In this document: positions 15,835-24,582 of the stretch, in pieces
How positions within the stretch are numbered: the first letter of the stretch is position 1
Layout of the letters: every line of letters starts with the position of its first letter
Assembly (NCBI GenBank): GCA_938075455.1
Contig: CALJHN010000010.1
Coordinates: 1 to 64,000 of the forward strand
Length of the DNA stretch: 64,000 nucleotides
Direction: 5' to 3'
Origin: an uncultured Flavobacteriales bacterium
GTDB lineage: Bacteria; Bacteroidota; Bacteroidia; Flavobacteriales_D; Parvicellaceae
Program-made: the position numbers and the translations under genes
Notes under the pieces: generated by a model
The model's input: the letters and a program-made list of their open reading frames with translations, nothing else
Databases searched by the model: none
What the model was told of the DNA's origin: nothing

Positions 15835-17106
15835 ATGTTGCAGATTCAAAAAATACGAACCGATAAAGACTCTATTATTAAAAATATTTTAGATGTCAGA
15901 AAAGTTGATGTTAGTGATCAGATTAACAAGGTTTATAATCTTGACTTAAAAAAAAGAGACACTCAAAAGCATTTAGATGAGATGTCTGCCAATATGAACG
16001 TATTATCTTCTCAAATTGGAGAAGAGTTCAAAAAAGGAGTTATTGAAAAAGCTAATATTTTAAAAAAAGAAACTTTTGCTTTAAAGGAAAACATAAAAAA
16101 ATTCAAACAAAGTTTTGAAGAGTTAGACCAATCAATTCTAGAATTACTCTATCAAATACCTAATACAACAAACGAATTAGTTCCCCCAGGTAGATCTGAA
16201 AATGATAATGAAATAATTTTTTCTTCTTCAATAGATAGTTTAAAAAATGATAAACTTCTTCCTCACTGGGAACTATGTCAAAAGTATGATTTAATTGATT
16301 TTGAGCTTGGTGTAAAAGTAACCGGAGCTGGTTTTCCAATATACAAGGGAAAAGGGGCTATTTTGCAAAGAGCATTAATCCAGTTTTTTTTAAATGAAGG
16401 CAATAAGAATGGATATCAAGAACTCTCTGTTCCTCATCTTGTCAACGAATCCTCAGGTTATGGAACTGGGCAGCTTCCAGATAAAGAAGGTCAGATGTAC
16501 CATACCTCATTGGATGATTTGTACTTAATTCCTACTGCCGAAGTGCCAATTACCAATATTTATAGAGATGTAATTATAGAAGAAAAAGACTTGCCGATAA
16601 AACATGTAGGATATACACCGTGCTTTAGACGCGAAGCGGGTTCTTATGGAAAAGATGTTAGAGGGTTAAATAGATTGCACCAATTTGATAAAGTGGAGAT
16701 AGTTCAAATAACAACCCCATCTGAAAGTTATCAAACTTTAGACAATATGGTTGTTTATGTTGAGAGTCTAATAAAGAAATTAGACTTGCCTTACAGGAAA
16801 TTAAGACTTTGTGGAGGAGATTTAGGATTTACTTCTGCCTTGACTTATGACTTAGAAACCTATTCTGTTGGTCAAGACAAATGGCTCGAGGTTAGCTCAA
16901 TTTCTAATTTTGGAACCTTCCAGTCTAACAGATTAAAATTGCGCTACAGAGATCAAAACAAGGCTATAGAATTAGCTCACACACTAAATGGTAGTGCACT
17001 AGCACTTCCTAGAATTATGGCGTCTTTACTTGAAATAAATCAAACAGAAGATGGTATTAATATTCCAAAAGTCTTAAGACCTTATACCGGCTTTGATTCT
17101 ATATAA
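15835..17106 (+). CDS. serS: seryl-tRNA synthetase
   Basis: This is a 423-residue class II synthetase. The N-terminal 110 residues form the tRNA-binding antiparallel coiled coil (KRDTQKHLDEMSANMNVLS). The catalytic core has the serine-pocket segment LIPTAEVPI, motif 2 FRREAGSYGKDVRGLNR with the conserved arginine, and motif 3 NGSALALPRIMASLLE. Length and ends are standard. It heads a probable operon with a lipoprotein, a TPR protein, a DUF4286 protein and a PLP enzyme, all separated by a few bases or overlapping. Confidence 0.98.
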   Translation: MLQIQKIRTDKDSIIKNILDVRKVDVSDQINKVYNLDLKKRDTQKHLDEMSANMNVLSSQIGEEFKKGVIEKANILKKETFALKENIKKFKQSFEELDQSILELLYQIPNTTNELVPPGRSENDNEIIFSSSIDSLKNDKLLPHWELCQKYDLIDFELGVKVTGAGFPIYKGKGAILQRALIQFFLNEGNKNGYQELSVPHLVNESSGYGTGQLPDKEGQMYHTSLDDLYLIPTAEVPITNIYRDVIIEEKDLPIKHVGYTPCFRREAGSYGKDVRGLNRLHQFDKVEIVQITTPSESYQTLDNMVVYVESLIKKLDLPYRKLRLCGGDLGFTSALTYDLETYSVGQDKWLEVSSISNFGTFQSNRLKLRYRDQNKAIELAHTLNGSALALPRIMASLLEINQTEDGINIPKVLRPYTGFDSI

Positions 17107-17111
17107 TTTGT

Positions 17112-17639
17112 ATGAAATATCTTAAATTAATTTTAGTATTATTTGTATTTATTGGTTGTTCTAAAAAGGGAGAAAAACAGGCCAATGCACTACTTTCAAA
17201 GTCATTTTTTTTGGAGAAAAGTATCAATGAAATAAATACTTACCATGTACAAAATGCATTTTCAAAATACCAAGGCAATATTGAATTAGTTAAAAAATGT
17301 GTTAGTACCATTGAAAACGAGTTTGCTAGGAGAATGAACAATTACAAAGGCCTTAAAAAAGCATGTCCTAACTTTTTGACTAACTATGATTTAACAAAAA
17401 GAAACTTAGAGACTGAAATTAATCAACTTAAGATGTTAAAATTAGATCTTTCAAATAATTTGATTCCTTTAGACTCAATACTGTATTATATAGAAATGGA
17501 AGAAAAAAATGTGCAAAAAATTTCTGACGATCTTCTAGACATTCTTAACTTATATGACTTTGTGATATCCACAAATGATAGCCTGTATTTGCCAATAAAG
17601 AATTTTGCAGAAAAAGAATGTTCAAAAAATGAGATTTAA
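17112..17639 (+). CDS. small lipoprotein of unknown function
   Basis: The 175-residue product has a lipoprotein signal (MKYLKLILVLFVFIGCSKKG, lipid Cys16) and is otherwise helical and charged. It has segments of coiled-coil character (residues 85-150) and a basic cluster. I do not recognise a catalytic motif. It starts five bases after serS and its end overlaps the TPR gene by 11 bases, so the three are translated from one transcript. A helper role with the exported TPR protein is inference from this linkage. Confidence 0.7.
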   Translation: MKYLKLILVLFVFIGCSKKGEKQANALLSKSFFLEKSINEINTYHVQNAFSKYQGNIELVKKCVSTIENEFARRMNNYKGLKKACPNFLTNYDLTKRNLETEINQLKMLKLDLSNNLIPLDSILYYIEMEEKNVQKISDDLLDILNLYDFVISTNDSLYLPIKNFAEKECSKNEI

Positions 17640-19509
17640 ATATTTTTTTATAGTAGTAATTACAATAGTATCTGTTTCAAGTTTTTTCTCACAGGTTTCT
17701 ACTATAGATTTTCAATTAGCTAAAAAATATTACTTAGATAGCGATTATGAAAAAGCAGCACTTTATTATGAGAAAATATTTAAAGAACCAGAACAAAGAC
17801 TTAAGATTTATGAAAATTACAAATCGACTTTTATAGAACTTAATAAGTTTAAAGAAGCTGAAAAATTAAGTAAAACCTTGATCAAAGAGAATCCCAATAA
17901 GTTAAAATTTTTAGTTGATTTAGGAGTTATTTATGGTCTTGAGGATAGAATTGACAAGAAAAATCAAGTTTTTGATAAAGCTATTGACCAAATAAATAAA
18001 GAGACATCGTATGACAACGCATTTGATTTAGGACTAGCTTTTGAGAAAATAGGAAATTTAGAAAAAGCACTAGAAGTATATTTAAATTTTGAATCTAAAA
18101 ATCTCCAAAATCCTTTTGCATTTCACTCTAAGATTGCACTTATTTATAATAAGACGGATCAAACTAACAAAATGATTAATACTTTTTTTGAGATGTTAGA
18201 TTTTAATAATAAGTTTCTTCAAAACGTCCAGAACGGCTTAGTTAACAGCATAGATTTTCAAAATAATTTAAAGGAGAAAGAAATACTAAGACAGTCCATC
18301 ATTAAAAAAATTCAAGCAAATCCCAAAAAAATAGTATATATCGAATTATTGGCCTGGTTTTACATGCTAAATAATGATTATGAAAATGCCTATACACAAA
18401 TTAAAGCATTGGATAAAAAATTAAATAAAAACGGCTCTAAGCTACTTGAGTTAGGTAATACGGCGCTTAACAACCAGGATTTTATAGTTGCCATTAAATG
18501 CTTTAATGATGTTGTTCTTAAAAGTAATTCTTTAGAGTATAAGTTTGAAGCAAAAAACAAAAAACTCTTTGCTTTAAAAAGTAAGATTCTTTATGGCAGT
18601 CAAATTATTCAAGAAGAACTAGAGGAGCTAAAAGCCAATTATCTATTAATATTATCCCAGCTAAATAATTCAAAAAATGTTTATAATAATTCTTTAAGAA
18701 AGTACAATTTACTTTTAGATCTTTCGGAAATAGAGGCTTTTTATTTAGGGGATATTAGTTCTGCAAAGCAACATTTAAACAATGCAATTCAAATACCAAG
18801 ATTAAAAGAAAAACAAAAAGGAAATGCAAAATTAAAACTAGCCAATATTCTTGTACTGGAAGACAAAATTTGGGAAGCTTCCTTGATGTATCTTCAGATT
18901 GAAAAACAATTTAAGGACGACCAGCTAGGACATTTGGCAAAATTTAAAAATGCTCAAGTATATTATTTTTCTGGTGAGTACGATTGGTGCCAAGCACAAC
19001 TTAAAGTTTTAAAAGCATCCACCTCTAAGTTAATAGCCAATGATGCCTTAGAGCTATCTGTATTAATTTCAGACAATTACAATATGGACACATCAGAAGT
19101 TGCTATGAAATTATTTTCTTATGCCGATATGCTCGCCTATCAACAACAATTTTCGAAAGCAAATATTTTATATGATTCTGTATTAAATAATTTTAAAAAT
19201 CATTCTTTAAATGATGAAATTATTTTTAGAAAAGCAAAAATTGATTTAAAAAAACACAACTACCTAAAAGCTGTGGAGAATTTCAAACTACTTGTTAATT
19301 ATTACCCTAATTCCATTTTACTTGATAATTCTTTATTTTTAATTGCTTCAATTTATGAAGAAAAAATCAAAGACTTTGAACAGGCAAAGAAATATTATAA
19401 GACCATTCTTTTTGATCACAAAGGGAGTTTATATGCTGCCGAATCTAGAAAAAGATTTAGAAAGCTAGCAGGAAATACTAATGAGAAAATTGAAAAAGAT
19501 TCAGGATGA
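17629..19509 (+). CDS. exported tetratricopeptide-repeat protein
   Basis: I chose the ATG at 17629 (626 residues). It gives a signal peptide MRFKYFFIVVITIVSVSSFFS directly, whereas a TTG eight codons upstream only adds a hydrophilic stub. At least ten TPR-like helical hairpins follow, for example ALYYEKIFKEPEQRLKIYEN near the start, NAFDLGLAFEKIGNLEKALEVY, and the C-terminal pair LKAVENFKLLVNYYPNSILLDN and DFEQAKKYYKTILFDHKGS. It is probably periplasmic or outer-membrane associated and serves as a protein-interaction scaffold. Related TPR genes next to serS and DUF4286 genes occur in other Bacteroidota. It overlaps the next start (ATGA). Confidence 0.85.
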   Translation: MRFKYFFIVVITIVSVSSFFSQVSTIDFQLAKKYYLDSDYEKAALYYEKIFKEPEQRLKIYENYKSTFIELNKFKEAEKLSKTLIKENPNKLKFLVDLGVIYGLEDRIDKKNQVFDKAIDQINKETSYDNAFDLGLAFEKIGNLEKALEVYLNFESKNLQNPFAFHSKIALIYNKTDQTNKMINTFFEMLDFNNKFLQNVQNGLVNSIDFQNNLKEKEILRQSIIKKIQANPKKIVYIELLAWFYMLNNDYENAYTQIKALDKKLNKNGSKLLELGNTALNNQDFIVAIKCFNDVVLKSNSLEYKFEAKNKKLFALKSKILYGSQIIQEELEELKANYLLILSQLNNSKNVYNNSLRKYNLLLDLSEIEAFYLGDISSAKQHLNNAIQIPRLKEKQKGNAKLKLANILVLEDKIWEASLMYLQIEKQFKDDQLGHLAKFKNAQVYYFSGEYDWCQAQLKVLKASTSKLIANDALELSVLISDNYNMDTSEVAMKLFSYADMLAYQQQFSKANILYDSVLNNFKNHSLNDEIIFRKAKIDLKKHNYLKAVENFKLLVNYYPNSILLDNSLFLIASIYEEKIKDFEQAKKYYKTILFDHKGSLYAAESRKRFRKLAGNTNEKIEKDSG

Positions 19510-19820
19510 TTTTATATAACATTACAGTTAATATCGACCACGATATTCACCAAGAGTGGCTTGTTTGGTTGAAGGATGTACATATTCCTGATGTTTTGTC
19601 TACTGGTTTATTTATAGAGAATAAAGTTGCTAAAATTCATGCTGAGGAAGACGGTGGACTTTCTTATAGCATTCAATATTTACTAAAATCATGGGAGGAT
19701 TATAATTTGTATCAATCAAAATTTGCAGCTGAACTTCAGAAAAAATACCAGAATAAGTATGCCAATAAAAGTGTTGCTTTTAGAACAGTTTTAGAAATCA
19801 TTCATGTTGAGCACCCATAA
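19506..19820 (+). CDS. DUF4286 family protein
   Basis: The 104-residue protein fits DUF4286, a ferredoxin-like (dimeric alpha-beta barrel) family: MILYNITVNIDHDIHQEWLVW, then HIPDVLSTGLF, and LEIIHVE at the end. No metal or catalytic site is evident. The start codon overlaps the TPR gene stop (ATGA), so the two are translationally coupled. In many Bacteroidota this gene sits between the TPR gene and rsmA. Here a PLP enzyme occupies the next position. Confidence 0.85.
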   Translation: MILYNITVNIDHDIHQEWLVWLKDVHIPDVLSTGLFIENKVAKIHAEEDGGLSYSIQYLLKSWEDYNLYQSKFAAELQKKYQNKYANKSVAFRTVLEIIHVEHP

Positions 19821-19825
19821 AATAC

Positions 19826-20734
19826 ATGGATTTTAATAATTCTCCATTACTGAAGCTAGATCTTTCTTACTACGGAATTAAAAATCAAGTTTATGTAAAA
19901 AGAGATGATTTAATCCATCCAATTATTTCAGGTAATAAATGGAGAAAATTAAAATATAATTTAAAATATTTTAATTCTATTTCTAAAAAAGGAATTATTT
20001 CTATTGGAGGGGCTTATTCATCTCATATTTTAGCTCTTTCTTATATATGTAAGGTTTATTCCATAAAATGTATTCTTCTTGTAAGGGGAGAGCAACCTAG
20101 CCCATTGAATGATATTTTAATGAAATGTCAATCCTACGGCGCAATTATCGAATATATAAATAGAAATGATTATAAAAACCCAAATTGGATTAAAAATTTT
20201 TATAAAGAAAAGTACAACGATTTTTTTTTCATTCCAGAAGGGGGGTCTAATTTTTACGGAATAAAAGGTTGTCAAAAAATAGTGAAGGAAATTGAAAACG
20301 ATTTTGATTATATTTTTTGTGAGGTGGGTACAGGAACAACTTTTTCTGGAATAGTTTCCTCCTTAAAGAAATCTCAATCTTGTTTTGGTATAGTTGTACT
20401 TAAAGGGGCTAATACAATTGGTGAAAATATTTCTAAAAAATTTGAATCTGAATTAAAAAAACCTTTTTCCAAAAATTGGATTTTAAACCATAATTATCAT
20501 CTTGGTGGTTATGCCAAATATAGTGAAGAGCTAATACTTTTCATGCGAGAATTTTATAAAATAACAGGACTTATTACAGATCCAATTTATTCTGGGAAGA
20601 TGTTTTATGGATTAGTAGATCAGCTTAAAAAAAACCAGAAATTGGAGAATAAAAAAATTATTGCTTTACATTCTGGTGGGCTATCAGGAATAGAGGGATT
20701 TGAAAAAAGATATAAAATAAAAATATTTAATTAG
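19826..20734 (+). CDS. 1-aminocyclopropane-1-carboxylate deaminase / D-cysteine desulfhydrase family PLP enzyme
   Basis: A 302-residue fold-type II PLP enzyme. The N-terminal KRDDLIHPIISGNKWRKLKYN (about 27-47) contains the Schiff-base lysine in the GNKWRK motif typical of the ACC deaminase/D-cysteine desulfhydrase family. SIGGAYSSHILALS follows, then the phosphate-binding EVGTGTTFSGI (residues about 168-178) and the closing ALHSGGLSG. The substrate cannot be fixed from sequence; in this family D-cysteine desulfuration is more common than ACC deamination. It ends the serS cluster and its last eight bases overlap the convergent recQ stop region. Confidence 0.88.
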   Translation: MDFNNSPLLKLDLSYYGIKNQVYVKRDDLIHPIISGNKWRKLKYNLKYFNSISKKGIISIGGAYSSHILALSYICKVYSIKCILLVRGEQPSPLNDILMKCQSYGAIIEYINRNDYKNPNWIKNFYKEKYNDFFFIPEGGSNFYGIKGCQKIVKEIENDFDYIFCEVGTGTTFSGIVSSLKKSQSCFGIVVLKGANTIGENISKKFESELKKPFSKNWILNHNYHLGGYAKYSEELILFMREFYKITGLITDPIYSGKMFYGLVDQLKKNQKLENKKIIALHSGGLSGIEGFEKRYKIKIFN

Positions 20735-22925
20735 CCATTTCACTCATGAACTTAATTTTCATTAACCTAAGTTCATCTTCACTATAGTCGCCATCAAATT
20801 CTTCATAAGCCTCACTAATGTCATCTGATTCAGCATCTTCTAAAAAGTAATCGTAAATTTCTTTTTGTGCATCTTCATCAATTATATTATTTAGATAATA
20901 ATCAATATTAATTTTAGTCCCAGATGAAACAATATTTTCAATTTCTAAAATAAGCTCTTCAATTTTTTTATTTTGACTTTTAGCAATATCCTCTAATGGA
21001 AGTTTACGGTCAATATTGGTTATTATATTTACTTTTTTGCCACTTTTATTGACAATACTTTTCATTATAAAGTCTTGAACTCTCTCTATATTATTTTCTT
21101 CTACATATTTTTTGATAAGTTCTATAAAAGGGGTGCCATATCTCTGAGCTTTCCCAACCCCAACACCACTTATTTTCTGCAGTTCTTCAAAATTTATTGG
21201 ATACTGCATAGTCATTTCTTCCATAGAAGGGTCTTGGAAAATCACAAATGGAGGTATGTTTTTTTTAAGAGCAATACTTTTTCTAAGGTCTTTAAGCATT
21301 TTAAAAAGTTTTTCATCCAATGCGCCTCCACCAGCTTTTTGATTTAGAATTATGTCTTCATCATCTGTATCACTAAAGTCATGTTCTTTAATAAGATCAA
21401 TCTCTTTAGGGTTATTTAAAAATTCTTCTCCTTTTTCTGTTAATATTAATGTTCCATAGGACTCAATTTCTTTTTTTACAAATCCAAGAACTACAATTTG
21501 TCTAAAAACAGCATGCCAGAAATGCTCGTCTTCTTCAGCACCGCTTTTAAAGAATGGAGATTCATTTCCTTTGTAGGTTTTAATTTCCGCATTATTATTA
21601 CCCACCAATATATTAGCAAAGTATTTCACCTTGTGTTTTCCATTTACAGATTTCACACAATCAAGTGCTAGTTTAACATATTGCTTTCCATTAATTTTTT
21701 CTTTTGGATTTTGAGAGTTATCGCACATGCTAGCTCCAGGACCATTGATGTCATCAAAATCCTCACCAAAGTAGTGAAGAAGAAATTTCCTCCGATTTAT
21801 ACTTGTTTCAGAATATGCTACTACTTCTTGAAGTAGTTGATGACCAATTTCTTGTTCAGCCAACGGTTTTCCATGTAAAAAATTTTCCAGTTTCTCGATA
21901 TCTTTATAACTGTAAAAGGCAAGACAATGTCCTTCCCCTCCATCTCTGCCAGCCCTACCAGTTTCTTGATAATAACTTTCTAATGATTTAGGAATATCGT
22001 GATGAATAACAAATCTAACATCTGGTTTGTCAATTCCCATTCCAAAAGCAATAGTGGCAACAATTATATCGCACTCTTCCATCAAAAACATATCTTGATG
22101 TTTCGCTCTTGTATTTGGGTCTAGTCCAGCATGGTAGGGCAATGCAGATATTGAGTTTACTTGTAATAGTTGAGCAATTTCCTCTACTTTTTTTCTGCTT
22201 AAACAGTAAATTATCCCAGATTTTCCTATTCTAGTTTTAATAAACCTGATAATTTCTTTTTGAACATTTTTCTTAGGTTTTACTTCGTAGAATAAGTTAT
22301 CTCTATTAAAAGATGCTTTGAAAACTGTAGCATCTGTCATTTCTAAGTTCTTTTGAATATCACCTTGGACTTTCGGTGTTGCTGTGGCTGTAAGAGCAAT
22401 AATTGGAACATTTTCTATTGACTTAATAATTGGCTTTAACCTCCGATATTCTGGTCTGAAATCATGGCCCCACTCAGAAATACAATGTGCTTCATCAATT
22501 GCAAAAAATGAAATTTTTATTTTTTTTAAAAAGTCAATATTCCCCTTTTTAGTTAGGGATTCGGGTGCTACGTATAAAAGTTTAGTTATACCAGAAATTA
22601 CATCATTTTTAACCCTGGTTATTTCCCCTTTATTTAAAGAAGAATTTAAAAAATGAGCAACACCATCATCATCGCTAACTTGTCTTATAGCATCTACTTG
22701 GTTTTTCATTAAAGCAATTAATGGGGAAACAACAATAGCTGTACCTTCACATATTAATGCAGGAAGTTGATAACAAAGAGACTTTCCACCTCCAGTTGGC
22801 ATTATAACAAAAGTGTTTTTACCAGAAAGAAGACTGGAAATAACATTTTCCTGTTCTCCTTTAAAAGAATCAAATCCAAAGTACCTTAATAAAGAGGCTT
22901 TTAAATCGGTTTTAACAATATTCAT
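20727..22925 (-). CDS. recQ: RecQ family ATP-dependent DNA helicase
   Basis: The 732 residues carry the full RecQ layout: Walker A MPTGGGKSLCYQLPA (42-56), DEAH box FAIDEAHCISEWGHDFRPEY (141-160), TATATP (180-184), motif VI YYQETGRAGRDG (318-329), a winged-helix RQC region and an HRDC-like segment (about 525-610). The zinc-binding subdomain is degenerate: SINRRKFLLHYFGE has N377 where the first Cys normally sits, and the ENCGNCDNC block reads INGPGASMCDNSQ (393-405), keeping only C401. Bacteroidota RecQ proteins often share this loss. The enzyme unwinds 3'-tailed DNA in recombination and fork repair. Confidence 0.96.
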   Translation of the reverse strand: MNIVKTDLKASLLRYFGFDSFKGEQENVISSLLSGKNTFVIMPTGGGKSLCYQLPALICEGTAIVVSPLIALMKNQVDAIRQVSDDDGVAHFLNSSLNKGEITRVKNDVISGITKLLYVAPESLTKKGNIDFLKKIKISFFAIDEAHCISEWGHDFRPEYRRLKPIIKSIENVPIIALTATATPKVQGDIQKNLEMTDATVFKASFNRDNLFYEVKPKKNVQKEIIRFIKTRIGKSGIIYCLSRKKVEEIAQLLQVNSISALPYHAGLDPNTRAKHQDMFLMEECDIIVATIAFGMGIDKPDVRFVIHHDIPKSLESYYQETGRAGRDGGEGHCLAFYSYKDIEKLENFLHGKPLAEQEIGHQLLQEVVAYSETSINRRKFLLHYFGEDFDDINGPGASMCDNSQNPKEKINGKQYVKLALDCVKSVNGKHKVKYFANILVGNNNAEIKTYKGNESPFFKSGAEEDEHFWHAVFRQIVVLGFVKKEIESYGTLILTEKGEEFLNNPKEIDLIKEHDFSDTDDEDIILNQKAGGGALDEKLFKMLKDLRKSIALKKNIPPFVIFQDPSMEEMTMQYPINFEELQKISGVGVGKAQRYGTPFIELIKKYVEENNIERVQDFIMKSIVNKSGKKVNIITNIDRKLPLEDIAKSQNKKIEELILEIENIVSSGTKINIDYYLNNIIDEDAQKEIYDYFLEDAESDDISEAYEEFDGDYSEDELRLMKIKFMSEMAN

Positions 22926-22981
22926 CTTACGAATTCTTAATACTCTAATATAATGAATTTATACCTATTAATTGGCTAAGT

Positions 22982-24157
22982 TTATTTACTTAATTGCTCA
23001 AGGGCAATATAAGCCATTAAACCAGATGAAATTGAAAATGCTTTTTCGTCAATATCAAATGTTGAAGTATGCAATCTTTTATTGGTTTTCCCATCACTTG
23101 TTCCTATTCTGTAAAAGCAGGAAGGGGAGGATTGGCTGATATATGCAAAATCTTCTGAAGTCATTCTTAAATCAAGGGTTATTACATTTTCTTTACCTAA
23201 ATATTTTTTTGCTGCATTAATAGATTTTTTTGTTATTTGTTCATTGTTGACTAAAAAAGGGTACCCAACTTTAATATCAAAATCACATGAACCACCAGCA
23301 CTTTCACAAATTGAACTTGCAATTTTTTTCATTTTTTCATGTGCTAAAAATCTCCATTTTTCATCAAATGTTCTAAAAGTTCCTTTTATTCTAACAATAT
23401 CAGGAATAATATTAGTTTCACCTTGTGCATTTACGTAGCCAAAGGATAATACTGATGGATTATTTGGTTTATTATTTCTACTTATTATTTGTTGAAGATT
23501 TGTAATAATTTGCGATGTCATTAAAACTGGATCGTTTAAAAGATGTGGAAGTGCAGCATGTCCACCTTTTCCTTTTACAGTAATATAAATCTCATCTGCC
23601 GAAGCCATGTATAATCCGGGTCTAAATCCTACTTTTCCGACTTGTAAATCTGGATATACATGTTGTGCAATACAAGCTTGAGGTTTGTTATTAAGAAGCC
23701 CGTCTTCTATCATTAATTTTGCACCTCCAGGAAGTTTTTCCTCTCCAGGTTGGAAAACAAATTTTATGGTTCCATTGAAATCTTCTTTAAGTTCATTCAG
23801 AATTAAAGCTGTTCCAATTAGTGATGCACTATGAAAGTCGTGACCACAAGCATGCATTATGCCTTTATTTTTAGATTTGTACTCAACATTATTATCTTCT
23901 GAAATTGGCAATGCATCTAGGTCTGCTCGCAATAATATTTCTTTAGTATTAGGATTTTTCCCTTTAATAGTTGCTATTATACCAGTCTCAACATGACCAT
24001 TAGTAAATGGTATATCGTGTTTTTCTAGTACTGATTGAATGAATTTAGAAGTTTTATATTCTTTGAAAGAAAGTTCTGGATGTGCATGAAGATACCTTCG
24101 AATATTAACAGCTTCTAAAACATATTTTTTTGCAATATTTCTTACTTTTTCTATCAT
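22982..24157 (-). CDS. M20 family amidohydrolase / N-acyl amino-acid hydrolase
   Basis: A 391-residue M20D peptidase-like protein. RRYLHAHPELSFKEYKTS near residue 20, GIMHACGHDFHSASLIG (the Cys and His are metal ligands), FQPGEEKLPGG (catalytic Glu pair), the dimerisation-domain GKGGHAALPH, and the C-terminal RMTSEDFAYISQ with a final RLHTSTFDID are all in place. Relatives hydrolyse N-acetyl or N-acyl amino acids, hippurate or indole-acetyl conjugates. It is cytoplasmic, with no signal. The start overlaps the stop of the TSUP permease gene (ATGA), which suggests linked transport and hydrolysis, though the transported compound is unknown. Confidence 0.92.
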   Translation of the reverse strand: MIEKVRNIAKKYVLEAVNIRRYLHAHPELSFKEYKTSKFIQSVLEKHDIPFTNGHVETGIIATIKGKNPNTKEILLRADLDALPISEDNNVEYKSKNKGIMHACGHDFHSASLIGTALILNELKEDFNGTIKFVFQPGEEKLPGGAKLMIEDGLLNNKPQACIAQHVYPDLQVGKVGFRPGLYMASADEIYITVKGKGGHAALPHLLNDPVLMTSQIITNLQQIISRNNKPNNPSVLSFGYVNAQGETNIIPDIVRIKGTFRTFDEKWRFLAHEKMKKIASSICESAGGSCDFDIKVGYPFLVNNEQITKKSINAAKKYLGKENVITLDLRMTSEDFAYISQSSPSCFYRIGTSDGKTNKRLHTSTFDIDEKAFSISSGLMAYIALEQLSK

Positions 24158-24576
24158 TTCATATAATGCTCAAACCCACTAATAATCATCTTAATAGCGG
24201 CATAAAGCATGAAAACTCCAAAGATTAATTGTACTATGTGAACGGGAGTATTAAAAGTTAATTTTGACCCAATCCATCCTCCAAAAATGAAAAAAATGGC
24301 CATAATTAAAGAATAATAGAGGAGTAAGTTTTTATAGTCTATCTCGTTAACAACCATATTAAATGTACCAGTTTGGTAATAATTATAAAAAGCCAATAAC
24401 CCAATAGGAGGCAACATTAATGCAATCGAGACACCTTGAGCTTGATACTGATCTAGTTTTAGAAAATAAATTAATGCAGGAATTATTATAATACCTCCAC
24501 CAATACCAATATATCCACTTGCAATACCTGCTGCTAGACCAATTAATGATAAAGTTACAAATGTTGTTATATCCAT
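24154..24576 (-). CDS. half-size TauE/SafE (TSUP) family membrane protein
   Basis: At 140 residues this is about half the usual 250-residue TSUP permease. It has the N-terminal TSUP repeat: IGLAAGIASGYIGIGGGIIIIPAL (12-35), then GVSIALMLPPIGLLAF and a C-terminal FGGWIGSKLTF. Four hydrophobic segments are visible. TSUP proteins move organosulfur compounds, sulfite or small carboxylates. A half-size protein could work as a homodimer. The sequence ends cleanly and the next gene is coupled by ATGA, so it does not look like a frameshift product. It lies directly downstream of the outer-membrane protein gene (six-base gap). Confidence 0.8.
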   Translation of the reverse strand: MDITTFVTLSLIGLAAGIASGYIGIGGGIIIIPALIYFLKLDQYQAQGVSIALMLPPIGLLAFYNYYQTGTFNMVVNEIDYKNLLLYYSLIMAIFFIFGGWIGSKLTFNTPVHIVQLIFGVFMLYAAIKMIISGFEHYMK

Positions 24577-24582
24577 TTTTTC

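Noticed and set aside
24154-24576. Half-size TSUP gene as a frameshifted fragment.
   Set aside because: It has a clean start and a stop overlapping the next start (ATGA), and only six bases separate it from the upstream gene, leaving no room for a missing half.
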